A stretch of DNA of 64,000 nt from Flavobacteriales bacterium (GCA_020635875.1 JACJYY010000007.1:116996-180995); one strand, 5' to 3'; shown: positions 35,034-43,240, counted from the stretch's first letter. Made by a program: numbers and translations. Notes: generated by a model from the sequence alone, not told the origin.

Positions 35034-36728
35034 ATGAAAAAATTGCAATCTATCCCATTACTTGTTTTAGCGCTAATTGGTTTTGTAACCAGTTGCGATT
35101 TACCAGACACAGAAATACATATTGCATCAGGTGGATTTATGACCCACGTAACACAAGTTGAATTTGTTAACAGTGAGCCAGTGGGTAGTGCTAGTAGATA
35201 TATTCCTAGTGCGGACGGGGTTGCAGTTACCATTTCTGGTCCAGACGCCGACAAAGTGTATAATACCGAAGGAGAAAAAGATTTTAAAATTACTGGCGGA
35301 TCTTTATTCTTATTATTAGACCCCAACATTGATTTCTCTGACAAGGAAAGCTACACCGCTAATTTAAGCGTAACCATCCCTGGATACGAAGCAACAACTG
35401 TTCCTGTTACATTTAACAAGGATGTTAATGACGGATATGTAGAAGTAATAATGTTAGATGTTAACAACCTACCTAAAGAAGTAGTTAAAGAGACGATAAC
35501 TAAAGGAGCATTAGATTCTTCTTTAGGATTGGACCAAGAAGTTTCTTTGAAAGCCGATAATTCATCAACAGGAGGAGTATCAACAGAAGTTACTTTCCCA
35601 AAAGGAGCTGTAATGAAAGATGACAAAGGAACTGTTTTAACAGGAGACCTAGAAGTTTCTGTAACAAGCTACTCAGAAACTGGCATAGGAACAGCTTTTT
35701 TCCCAGGAGGATTAGACCAAAAAAACATCATCAACAAAGAGGGTAAAGAAGAAGCTGGTTCTTTTTTCCCTGCTGGTTTTGCCAAAATTAACACTACCGT
35801 TGGAGGACAACCAGTAGCATCGATTGAAAACGGAGAAGTAAGTGTAAAAATATTGTTGAGCGAAGGGAGCATCAATCCCAAAACTGGACAACCATACAAA
35901 GCAGGAGACGAAATAGACATTTATAGTTATTCTAATGCCACATCGCAATGGAAATATGAACAAACCGGAACAGTAGTTGATTTTAGCAACACAGCTAGTC
36001 GTGGAAACAATCTACATTTTGGAGTACTTGGGCTTCGCTCGACCTCAAGATACATTATTGGTGGAGCAGTTGTAGCTGGAGCAGTTATTGTAGAAAACAA
36101 TCAAGATTATGACATACAATGTAAAACTGGACACATTACTATTAACTGGAATAACTTAAAGAAAAACGAAGGGGTTAATTGTACGTTTACTGTAAAAAGA
36201 AACAGAGGTTTTTATTTCTCTCATAAAGCATTAGTCAAAAACACTAACACTATTGCCCTTCCTAAAACACTAAACAATGGAAGCTATGAAATAATCATTC
36301 ATGATACTGATCACAATATTCCTTTAGGCAGTTCTACTCATAATCTTAGCGCAAATTACGCAAGAGGATTATCACCCGGATGTGAGATATCTATTAATAT
36401 TGATAAAGCAAATCCAATTAAGAAGCAAATCACGTTACAATTCCAGGGCTTATGTGGTAGCTCAAAAGTATACCCTCCTGTAGGAACTCGTGTATTCTAT
36501 AAAGAATCTGGAACTCTAGATGAGTTTGTTCCGTTCCACACGACTACTGTACAGAATAAATTTGACACTACTCTGATTACAGATAAAGTTTCTGTTGGTA
36601 GCAAATACGACTTCAAGGTAGTATATAATACAAAAACAGAAATCAAGAGCATTCCTGCCATTAAGGAAGGGGTAAATGTGATTGAAACCGAAATTCCTGA
36701 CGATATTTGTAAGGCTTTGACTAAATAA
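35034..36728 (+). CDS. Large exported lipoprotein, paralogue A (unknown function)
   Basis: 564 residues. The N-terminus MKKLQSIPLLVLALIGFVTS followed by Cys21 is a lipoprotein signal with lipobox; the mature protein starts CDLPDTEIHIASGGFMTHVT. A central segment has GVSTEVTFPKGAVMKD, GTVLTGDLEVSVTSYSETG and GTAFFPGG, a beta-rich pattern resembling extracellular sandwich domains. The C-terminus has PPVGTRVFYKESG and ends DDICKALTK. It is strongly similar along its length to the gene at 37638. I do not recognise a named family. A surface or periplasmic face location is inferred. Confidence 0.8.
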   Translation: MKKLQSIPLLVLALIGFVTSCDLPDTEIHIASGGFMTHVTQVEFVNSEPVGSASRYIPSADGVAVTISGPDADKVYNTEGEKDFKITGGSLFLLLDPNIDFSDKESYTANLSVTIPGYEATTVPVTFNKDVNDGYVEVIMLDVNNLPKEVVKETITKGALDSSLGLDQEVSLKADNSSTGGVSTEVTFPKGAVMKDDKGTVLTGDLEVSVTSYSETGIGTAFFPGGLDQKNIINKEGKEEAGSFFPAGFAKINTTVGGQPVASIENGEVSVKILLSEGSINPKTGQPYKAGDEIDIYSYSNATSQWKYEQTGTVVDFSNTASRGNNLHFGVLGLRSTSRYIIGGAVVAGAVIVENNQDYDIQCKTGHITINWNNLKKNEGVNCTFTVKRNRGFYFSHKALVKNTNTIALPKTLNNGSYEIIIHDTDHNIPLGSSTHNLSANYARGLSPGCEISINIDKANPIKKQITLQFQGLCGSSKVYPPVGTRVFYKESGTLDEFVPFHTTTVQNKFDTTLITDKVSVGSKYDFKVVYNTKTEIKSIPAIKEGVNVIETEIPDDICKALTK

Positions 36729-36742
36729 AACAGAACAAATTG

Positions 36743-36770
36743 AAAAAAGCCTTGAAATCAGGGCTTTTTT
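36743..36770 (+). terminator. Terminator after lipoprotein A
   Basis: Stem AAAAAAGCCTTG / CAGGGCTTTTTT (one G-T pair) with a 4-base loop and a T run, 14 bases after the stop. Confidence 0.8.
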
Positions 36771-36851
36771 TTATGATATTTTTTGCAGTTAACAATTTTA
36801 TGTTAAATTTATCACAAAATAAAATTAATAACCTTAACCCTAAACGAGATT

Positions 36852-37535
36852 ATGAAACAAATCTTTAAGAATTTATCAATTGTAGCTCTTATCCTAACAT
36901 CAGCAATATCATTTGCTCAGGAAGAAGAAGTAACTATCGAATCTAACGATACTAAAAAAAATGCAGTAGCTGTTAACTTTGGTTTACCTGGCTATGGTGT
37001 AAGTTACGCACGCAAATTCAACGAGGCTTTATCCCTTCGTGGTAGACTTTCCTTCTTTAGCTTTGATGTTGACAGAAAAAATTTAGACCTAAACGGTAGA
37101 GATGTTGATTTAGTTGGTGAATTCAAATACAACACCTTTGACTTGTTACTAGACTATTATCCATTCAAAACCAATAGTTCTTTAAAATTGGTTGCTGGTA
37201 TTTCTTACCTATATGACGCAAAATTTGATGCTGTTGTTACCCCTTCCGACGATGTTAAATTTGGACAAATCGTACTAAATAACCCTGGAAGTATTCCAGC
37301 TGGAGCCGACTGGTCTGGCGTAACCCCATACGTAGGATTAGGGTTTGGTCGTGCTATACCTAAAAACAAATTTGGATTTGGGTTTGATTTAGGAGCTCAT
37401 ATTACAGGCAAACCAGACTCATACTTCGAACCTAACGGAATATTTACACCAACGGAAAAAACAGAATTTATATCTTGGATGGATAAATTCTCTGTTATCC
37501 CTAGTTTTATGTTCCATGTTAATTACAAATTCTAA
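36852..37535 (+). CDS. Outer-membrane beta-barrel protein
   Basis: 227 residues with a signal peptide (MKQIFKNLSIVALILTSAIS, then FAQ) and alternating beta-strand pattern: GYGVSYARKFNEALSLRGRL, FDLLLDYYPFKTNSSLKLVA, GVTPYVGLGFGRAIP and a terminal aromatic strand VIPSFMFHVNYKF as in outer-membrane barrels. Eight or so strands are likely. It sits between the two lipoprotein paralogues, with separate terminators, so it may be separately transcribed. A role in anchoring or partnering the lipoproteins is a guess from position. Confidence 0.75.
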   Translation: MKQIFKNLSIVALILTSAISFAQEEEVTIESNDTKKNAVAVNFGLPGYGVSYARKFNEALSLRGRLSFFSFDVDRKNLDLNGRDVDLVGEFKYNTFDLLLDYYPFKTNSSLKLVAGISYLYDAKFDAVVTPSDDVKFGQIVLNNPGSIPAGADWSGVTPYVGLGFGRAIPKNKFGFGFDLGAHITGKPDSYFEPNGIFTPTEKTEFISWMDKFSVIPSFMFHVNYKF

Positions 37536-37559
37536 ACAATCATAAAAAAAACTTAAAAA

Positions 37560-37581
37560 ACTACCCGAATTGGGGGGTACT
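37560..37581 (+). promoter_or_regulatory. Dyad operator-like site upstream of lipoprotein B
   Basis: ACTACCC followed by GGGTACT gives an imperfect dyad beginning 78 bases before the ATG at 37638. The sequence after it also aligns with the region upstream of paralogue A (TTAACAT, then TTTACA, then TTCAG and AAC). The pair was probably duplicated together with its promoter and kept under common control. Confidence 0.45.
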
Positions 37582-37637
37582 AAACCTAATTTCTTAACAT
37601 ACCTTTACAATTCAGGAACCCCGTAAAAATATTTATT

Positions 37638-39335
37638 ATGAAAAAATTACTCTTAATCCCCGTTTTAGCCTTAGCGTTAGTAGGCTACATCACAAGTTGT
37701 GATTTACCAGACACAGAAATACACATCGCCTCTGGTAGTTTTATGACACACGTGACACAAGTAAGTTTTATCAACGAAACATCAGACCAAGCTGCTGGTA
37801 AGCTACTCACAGAGTTAGATGGCACACCAGTAGAAATCACTGGGCCAGATGCAGAAAAGGTATATAACATCGAAGGAAACAAAGGAGCTGGTGCTTTTAC
37901 CATTCAAGGAGGAGCATTGTTGCTATTATTAGATCCAAATATTGAGTTTCAATCTGATGAGGAAACATACACCGTTAACTTAATTGTTAGACCGCAAGGT
38001 TATTTAGAAAGAAACGTACCTGTTACTTTCGTAAAACAAGAGAACAACGGATCTGTTGAGGTGGCTTTAGTAAAAGTTGCAGAAATTCAAAACAATGACA
38101 AAGTAGCTATCGAAAAAGCAACGAGTTCAATTGATGCAAGCACTAAAGAATTACCACAAGAGATTACACTTAAAGCTGATAACTCTCAGTCTGCGGAAGC
38201 TGGTGTAACTACTGAAATTAAAATACCTCAAGGTATCAAAATGAAAGACGATGCAGGTAATGTATTGTCTGGTACATTAGAAGCTGAAGTAGTAAGTTTT
38301 ACTGAAACTGAAGAAGGAACAGCTTTCTTCCCAGGAGGGTTAATGCCAGATAACATTGACATGGGAAAAGACGAAAATGGAAATCAACGTCCATCAGAGT
38401 CAGGGGCTTTCGTATCTGCAGGTTTTACAGCTGTTAACATGAAAGTTGGTGGCAAACGAGTGTCTAACTTCGAAGGTAAAAAAGTAGCTGTTACCATGAG
38501 ATTGGGAGAAAACACTATGAACCCAGAAACCGAAGAGCCATATAAAGTAGGAGACAATGTGGACATCTGGAGTTATGAAACTGAAAACGGACAATGGCGT
38601 TTCGAAAAAACAGGAAAAGTTATCGCAGATCCTAACGACAGCACTAAATTAATTGTAGAGTTCGAGACTACTCACTTGAGTTTCTTTAACTTGGATTATT
38701 TAGGAAGAGGAAGTGTTGGAAGATGTTATCGTTCAAACTTGAAAATCAATTGGCCAGGATTAGACCGTATCAATAAAGTGAATTGTAGATTCACATTGAA
38801 ATATGTAGGAGGATCTAGATGGAGTCAAAATGTGGTTTCCAAAAATTCAGAAGTATACGACGGTAAAGTTATTACTCTTAAGAACGCACCTCAACGTCCA
38901 GTGGAAATACGTGTGTATGACACAGACAACAAACAAGAAATCTTCAAAAAGGTATTTGGTACTGGCGAAATTTGTAACGGTAAAGGAGATATTAACATCA
39001 CTGTCGCTCCTCCAGTTAAAAAACAAATGGTTACACTTAAATTCATTGGAAAATGCGATGGATCTAAAGTATTCCCTCCTGTAGGAACTCGCGTATTCTA
39101 TAAAAAAGGAACAGCCAATTCTGAAGGAGAATGGAAACAATTCCACTACGTAGAGTATATAAACAGATTTGACGAAACTATCATCACTGACAAAGTTCAA
39201 ATTGGAGAAACTTATACCTTAAAAGTTTATGCTGGTGACAAAGCCTATAATAAAGAAATCACAATACAGGGAACTAATAACACAATTGAAATTAAGGTTC
39301 CTGATAATATCTGTGCTTCTTTAACCAAAAAATAA
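37638..39335 (+). CDS. Large exported lipoprotein, paralogue B (unknown function)
   Basis: 565 residues, paralogous to the gene at 35034. The signal MKKLLLIPVLALALVGYITS precedes Cys21, then DLPDTEIHIASGSFMTHVTQ. The middle repeats the pattern GVTTEIKIPQGIKMKDDAG, VLSGTLEAEVVSFTETEEG and TAFFPGGL. The PPVGTRVFYKKG block and the C-terminal DNICASLTKK are conserved too. The two differ mainly in the central linker: B has FETTHLSFFNLDYLGRGSVG where A has a Gly/Val/Ala-rich segment. It was probably created by duplication. Function is unknown. Confidence 0.8.
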   Translation: MKKLLLIPVLALALVGYITSCDLPDTEIHIASGSFMTHVTQVSFINETSDQAAGKLLTELDGTPVEITGPDAEKVYNIEGNKGAGAFTIQGGALLLLLDPNIEFQSDEETYTVNLIVRPQGYLERNVPVTFVKQENNGSVEVALVKVAEIQNNDKVAIEKATSSIDASTKELPQEITLKADNSQSAEAGVTTEIKIPQGIKMKDDAGNVLSGTLEAEVVSFTETEEGTAFFPGGLMPDNIDMGKDENGNQRPSESGAFVSAGFTAVNMKVGGKRVSNFEGKKVAVTMRLGENTMNPETEEPYKVGDNVDIWSYETENGQWRFEKTGKVIADPNDSTKLIVEFETTHLSFFNLDYLGRGSVGRCYRSNLKINWPGLDRINKVNCRFTLKYVGGSRWSQNVVSKNSEVYDGKVITLKNAPQRPVEIRVYDTDNKQEIFKKVFGTGEICNGKGDINITVAPPVKKQMVTLKFIGKCDGSKVFPPVGTRVFYKKGTANSEGEWKQFHYVEYINRFDETIITDKVQIGETYTLKVYAGDKAYNKEITIQGTNNTIEIKVPDNICASLTKK

Positions 39336-39352
39336 AATAATTTTAACCAAAG

Positions 39353-39378
39353 AAAAGCCTCGAGAAATCGGGGCTTTT
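39353..39378 (+). terminator. Terminator after lipoprotein B
   Basis: Stem AAAAGCCTCG / CGGGGCTTTT with a 6-base loop and a following T run, 17 bases after the stop. Confidence 0.82.
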
Positions 39379-39416
39379 TTATTATATACTATCCCCCACT
39401 TCATACTTCAAATGGC

Positions 39417-39437
39417 ACGCAAGCGTCACGCTTGTGT
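39417..39437 (+). repeat. Palindromic element before cassette 1
   Basis: GCAAGCGTCACGCTTG forms a 7-base perfect inverted repeat around one base (CAAGCGT C ACGCTTG), extendable to 10 with one G-T pair. The same core occurs at 43145-43163 before cassette 2. Confidence 0.75.
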
Positions 39438-39501
39438 ATTCACAAAGATTTTAAGACATTTTTATTTTCAATACCCCTTCTTATTTAAATCTTAAAATCA
39501 T

Positions 39502-39509
39502 TAAATTTG
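39502..39509 (+). promoter_or_regulatory. Putative -7 element of cassette 1
   Basis: TAAATTTG (TAnnTTTG), 18 bases before the DUF4160 ATG. The equivalent position in cassette 2 also keeps the consensus (TAACTTTG) although nearby bases differ. Confidence 0.45.
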
Positions 39510-39526
39510 TGAAAAACCAGTACATT

Positions 39527-39775
39527 ATGCCTGAGATAAGTAGGTTTTATGGAATCATCATTTATATGTTTTTTAATGACCATAATCCACCACATTTTAA
39601 AGTTAAATACGGAGAATTTGAAGCTAATATTATAATTGAAAACGGAGGTTTATTAAATGGAGATTTTCCGATAAGCAAATTAAAATTGGTGCAAGCTTGG
39701 GCAGAGATTCATAAAGATGAATTATTGGAAATGTGGGATACAAAAGATTTTCATAAAATTAATCCGTTGCAATAA
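39527..39775 (+). CDS. DUF4160 protein, cassette 1
   Basis: 82 residues beginning MPEISRFYGIIIYMFFNDHN and containing HNPPHFKVKYGEFEANI, the DUF4160 signature. The family occurs across bacteria next to DUF2442, as here, and the pair has the look of a toxin-antitoxin or regulatory module, though its activity is not established to my knowledge. A GTG six codons upstream would also read in frame, but the ATG at 39527 matches the start of copy 2. It overlaps the DUF2442 ATG by one base. Confidence 0.85.
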   Translation: MPEISRFYGIIIYMFFNDHNPPHFKVKYGEFEANIIIENGGLLNGDFPISKLKLVQAWAEIHKDELLEMWDTKDFHKINPLQ

Positions 39776-40050
39776 TGCTTAGAGTTGAAAAAATACTAAA
39801 AATTGAACCCTACAGAATAGTCTGTTTGTTTAATAACGGTATCGAAAAGGCAATAAATGTACTTCCCTTGATAGAAAATCATAAGCACCTAAATGGCATT
39901 GAACAGTTAAAAGAACCAAATGTTTTTGCGAGAGCAAAAATTGGAGATTTTGGAGAAATAGTTTGGGAGAGCATTATTAGAAATTCTAAGACCAACGAAC
40001 GTTGGGATTACGACATTTCTCCTGAGTTTATTTTTTATCAAAAATCTTAG
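39775..40050 (+). CDS. DUF2442 protein, cassette 1
   Basis: 91 residues. The start MLRVEKILKIEPYRIVCLFN, EKAINVLPLIENH and FGEIVWESIIRN match DUF2442. It is translationally coupled to DUF4160 (taatg). Immediately after its stop the RHS core frame begins to read without an ATG, in a different frame, so the pair and the RHS fragment look joined by a past recombination. Confidence 0.83.
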   Translation: MLRVEKILKIEPYRIVCLFNNGIEKAINVLPLIENHKHLNGIEQLKEPNVFARAKIGDFGEIVWESIIRNSKTNERWDYDISPEFIFYQKS

Positions 40051-40096
40051 TCTAATAAAAGGCACTAACAGTTATACCTATGATGCTATAGGACGT

Positions 40097-41344
40097 TTGA
40101 CGGCAAATCAAGGCGAAAACATCCAATACAAATACAACACACAAGGTTTGGTTACAGAGGTACATCACAATAATATCAAGAGAGTAGCTTTCTTTTATGA
40201 TGAGCGTGGGCAACGTGTCAAAAAAATAAGTTATGATACTACAGGTACTACAGCTATTACTACCGACTACTATATTAGGGATTTATCTGGTAATGTGATG
40301 TCTATTTACAACAGCTCTATTGGTAATAATAACACGATAACACAAACAGAACTACCTATTTATGGTGGTAGTCGTTTAGGTGTCTATACTCGTAATGATA
40401 CTACACAATATCAAATCACCGATCACTTAGGCAACGTACGTGCTGTCATTGAAAAAAACACCCAAAACCCTTTAGGTATTGATCAAACAGATTACAGTGA
40501 TTATTACCCTTTCGGCGAAAAATTGCCAATGCGTAATATGTTCAGTAAATACCGATACGCTTTCCAAGGTCAGGAATTAGACCCTGAAACTGGAATGGAG
40601 GCTTTTCAATTGCGTTTATGGGATGGAAGGATTGGGAGGTGGTTAACTACGGACCCATATGGGCAGTATCATAGTCCGTATCTTGGTATGGGGAATAATC
40701 CAATTAGTAGAATAGATCCTGATGGGGGAAGTACTGATGATATAATTTTTAGAAATAACGATGGTAAGGAATTGGCTAGAATTATTATGGAAGGTCCAGA
40801 TATTAACGTAAATATTGACACAAATTATACTACAGATAAACCAATTGTAATAAATCCATCTAAAATAGCAGCAGAAGAAAATGTATTTGTGAGTGCTATT
40901 GGTTTATCATTCGAATATTCAGGAGTGGTTGGTGGTGGGCTAGAATTTGACAATACATATGTTTTTTATCTAGGGGGACAGAACAAAGGGGAGTTACATT
41001 CTTATGTATCAAAAGGAGGCGGAGTTGGCCTAGATGGAGGAATAGGTGTTTCACCTTTTTACTCGACATTTTTAGGGGAACAAGATTCACCATTCTACAA
41101 TGCGAATGGTTTTGCTGGTGGGTATAATGGATACTCAATTAGCCTTATAGCAAGTACTGGAATATCATGGTCAAATGAAAAAGGAACGCATAATGAATTG
41201 TACCCAGGGCATAGATATCCAACAACATGGATAAGTCATATATTGCCAGGGTACTCTCGCGGAGTTCATTTTGGAGCTAAATGGAGCGGAGGCACAATGC
41301 ACCATATAACTAACGATAAACCATTATTTACTGTTAACAAATGA
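40097..41344 (+). CDS. RHS core C-terminal fragment with toxin-like tip 1
   Basis: About 415 residues from the TTG at 40097; the frame is open further upstream but has no ATG there. Residues 1-210 are the end of an RHS/YD-repeat core: YTYDAIGRLTANQG upstream, FFYDERGQRVKK, DHLGNVRAVIEKN, YYPFGEKLPMRNMFSKYRYA, FQGQELDPETGMEAF, LRLWDGRIGRWLTTDPYGQY and IDPDGG. After PDGG, about 204 residues form a glycine-rich tip (VVGGGLEFDNTYVFYLGG, GGGVGLDGGIGVSPF) of no family I can name firmly; a type-23 polymorphic toxin domain is possible. The stop overlaps the next ATG (ATGA), as toxin-immunity pairs often do. Confidence 0.78.
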   Translation: MTANQGENIQYKYNTQGLVTEVHHNNIKRVAFFYDERGQRVKKISYDTTGTTAITTDYYIRDLSGNVMSIYNSSIGNNNTITQTELPIYGGSRLGVYTRNDTTQYQITDHLGNVRAVIEKNTQNPLGIDQTDYSDYYPFGEKLPMRNMFSKYRYAFQGQELDPETGMEAFQLRLWDGRIGRWLTTDPYGQYHSPYLGMGNNPISRIDPDGGSTDDIIFRNNDGKELARIIMEGPDINVNIDTNYTTDKPIVINPSKIAAEENVFVSAIGLSFEYSGVVGGGLEFDNTYVFYLGGQNKGELHSYVSKGGGVGLDGGIGVSPFYSTFLGEQDSPFYNANGFAGGYNGYSISLIASTGISWSNEKGTHNELYPGHRYPTTWISHILPGYSRGVHFGAKWSGGTMHHITNDKPLFTVNK

Positions 41345-41682
41345 AAGCAAAACTAATATTGATAATTATTACAATAATAATTTCATACTTTATATTCAAT
41401 TTTTCTGCACTCGGTATTAACAGCGGGGTTCAAGCTAAATGTTTTGATGAAGAATACATAGGAGTATTGACTAATAAAATTAAGACTAACCGTGCGTTTA
41501 TCTTAAGGTTTGAAACTGGGGAAAGTGAACTTTTTGAGCCAAGGTGTGGGGCTACAAAAGAATTATTTGAGACAATAACAATCGGAGATACTCTTATTAA
41601 AGTAAAAGGAGAAAACAAATGTATTGTAGTTGATAGTTTGGGTAATCGTAATGTGTTAAAATACTTTATGGAGTACAAGTAG
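41341..41682 (+). CDS. Putative immunity protein for RHS tip 1
   Basis: 113 residues. An N-terminal hydrophobic segment (LILIIITIIISYFIFNFSAL) makes it a membrane or exported protein. The soluble part has FETGESELFEPRCG and DTLIKVKGENKCIVV, unknown to me. Its ATG overlaps the stop of the RHS fragment by four bases, implying coupled translation. The immunity role is inferred from that position and the polymorphic-toxin layout. Confidence 0.5.
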   Translation: MKAKLILIIITIIISYFIFNFSALGINSGVQAKCFDEEYIGVLTNKIKTNRAFILRFETGESELFEPRCGATKELFETITIGDTLIKVKGENKCIVVDSLGNRNVLKYFMEYK

Positions 41683-41684
41683 CG

Positions 41685-42287
41685 ATATAACCCGACGGTT
41701 CGGATATATCCGATTACTAAGATTAAACCAAATAAAAGTCAGATGGATGGGATGTTTATATTACTAACCGTAAAAACGAATATAACAATACTCCTAGTTT
41801 AGCACAAAAATTACGTATACTCGACAACAAACTTATGGGTAAACCAAGTAATAGTACAGTGATAGGAAATAATCCTCGTGCGGGGTGGTTATCAGTTTGG
41901 GGAGAACACAAAGATGGCTATAGTACAGGTTTTAGAGGAGTAGTAAGACATTCTGTTGAGAATTCAGATTTTGCGAGTTTAGGGGTTAATTCTATTAATT
42001 ATAAAAATCGTATCGATGCAACATTAAATCTCGCTAAACATACTGCGGGAGCTTTTGGAATTGGAGATCAGGTAGGTAAGGAGTTAATTAAAAGTAAAAT
42101 TGATCCTATTTCCATCAACACACTTTCAGGAGATACATTAAAATATCAACTTCAGTATTACAAAAATGGCTATCATGGGGGTAATAATGCTATATTCAGA
42201 GGAAATGAATCAGCAAGGAAGCAACGGACAATTGATTATTTATATAATACTGATTTAGATTCAATTGCTATCGAGATTGTTAATTAA
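41685..42287 (+). pseudogene. Displaced RHS C-terminal tip (orphan toxin domain), decayed 5' end
   Basis: In one frame, starting three bases after the previous gene, the sequence reads an I-stop-P-D-G-S-D motif, i.e. the IDPDG junction of RHS cores with GAT changed to TAA. Two more stops follow at short distance. From 41736 the frame is open to 42287: SDGWDVYITNRKNEYNNTPS, then AGWLSVWGEHKDGYSTGFRG and YYKNGYHGGNNAIFRGN. An ATG at 41835 would give a 150-residue product. This is what remains when a tip is displaced from an RHS core by another one. I do not recognise the domain. Confidence 0.65.
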
Positions 42288-42291
42288 AGAG

Positions 42292-43107
42292 ATGAAATAT
42301 ATTTTAATTATTATAGTCGGTTTAATAGTGTCTTCATGTGAAGATAATAATAACAAAACTGTTAAGCAGTATTACCCAAGTGGTAATTTACAAATCGTTA
42401 CTTCATACAATGATAAATCAATTATAGATAGCCAAAAAGTATATTTTGATTCAAATATTAAAAGAATTAAAACGTTTAATGTTTTTAAAAAAGGTTCTAA
42501 TATATATCGAAAAGAATATAATGAAAATGGAGAGATAATCAGTGAGGGTAACATTATTGAAGACACAATAAGAGTTGGCAAATGGAGGTTCTACAAAAAA
42601 CAAAGACCTACCGATATTGTTGAGTATTTTAGGATTAATGGTGGAAACTATGTGAATCAAAGGTGGAAATTAGACGCAAAGGGAGATACTGTTGGTGGAC
42701 CATTTTTTGTTTATAAATTCAAAGAAAAATTTAAAAAAAACGAAAAATTTAGAGTCGCTTTTGAATTGGAGGCTCCACTACTATCAGCTAATAGTGATTT
42801 ATTTGTTTGTTATACAAATGATAAAAAACTAAAAGACGATTTTTCTAATGAAAATGAAATTAAATTCGATACTGTTGAGAACTTAGCGGTTAGATTTTCT
42901 AAAAGAAATCAACATCAAGATAAGAATCGTGTGGTCATTTTTGATTTAGTAATGCCAAATTACAGTTGTTCAAATAATTTGAAAGGATTTTTATTAGAAA
43001 AAATTAGTAAATCTAAATTGAATACAAAATCTTTTGAGATTAACCCAAATGATTATGATTATGTTACTCACAAAATATATTTTAATTTTCCATATCAAGT
43101 AGATTAA
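42292..43107 (+). CDS. Lipoprotein, putative immunity protein for the displaced tip
   Basis: 271 residues from the ATG at 42292 (MKYILIIIVGLIVSSCEDNN), with a clear lipobox (VSSC). The early mature part has repeated Y-x-x-G/N-x patterns: QYYPSGNLQIVTSYNDKSI, VYFDSNIKRIKTFNV and EYNENGEIISEG, like MORN/YwqK-type toxin-antitoxin repeats, then GKWRFYKKQ. The rest is unknown. It starts 4 bases after the displaced tip, the usual place of an immunity gene; the role is inferred. Confidence 0.55.
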   Translation: MKYILIIIVGLIVSSCEDNNNKTVKQYYPSGNLQIVTSYNDKSIIDSQKVYFDSNIKRIKTFNVFKKGSNIYRKEYNENGEIISEGNIIEDTIRVGKWRFYKKQRPTDIVEYFRINGGNYVNQRWKLDAKGDTVGGPFFVYKFKEKFKKNEKFRVAFELEAPLLSANSDLFVCYTNDKKLKDDFSNENEIKFDTVENLAVRFSKRNQHQDKNRVVIFDLVMPNYSCSNNLKGFLLEKISKSKLNTKSFEINPNDYDYVTHKIYFNFPYQVD

Positions 43108-43143
43108 TAATTTAGCTAACCTGGTGCGAGCCCCCCAAGCTGG

Positions 43144-43163
43144 CGCAAGCGTCACGCTTGTGT
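43144..43163 (+). repeat. Palindromic element before cassette 2
   Basis: The same GCAAGCGTCACGCTTG core as at 39417, 78 bases before the DUF4160 ATG. The flanking sequence differs more than the palindrome itself. Confidence 0.75.
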
Positions 43164-43215
43164 CCTCAAAACGATTTTAAAACCAGAAGCTTCCTTAATT
43201 AAATCTTAAAATCAT

Positions 43216-43223
43216 TAACTTTG
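43216..43223 (+). promoter_or_regulatory. Putative -7 element of cassette 2
   Basis: TAACTTTG (TAnnTTTG), 17 bases before the DUF4160 ATG, equivalent in position to 39502 in cassette 1. Confidence 0.45.
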
Positions 43224-43240
43224 TATAAAACCAATTCATT

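Larger units (their letters stand above)
39415..40729 (+). repeat. Long direct repeat, copy A (cassette 1)
   Basis: From the palindrome, through DUF4160, DUF2442 and the RHS core, to the GATCCTGATGGGGGA junction, this stretch is closely repeated at 43142-44443 in the same orientation. The DUF4160 products are identical, the DUF2442 products differ at four residues and the RHS cores at a handful. A divergent patch lies just after the palindrome. Similarity stops sharply after the PDG codons. Confidence 0.9.

Noticed and set aside
35034..39335. A SusC/SusD polysaccharide-utilisation locus
   Set aside because: There is no TonB-dependent receptor or SusD-like fold; the barrel is only 227 residues.
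39417..39437. The CAAGCGT-C-ACGCTTG palindromes as CRISPR repeats
   Set aside because: Only two copies, 3.7 kb apart, with no regular spacing or spacers.
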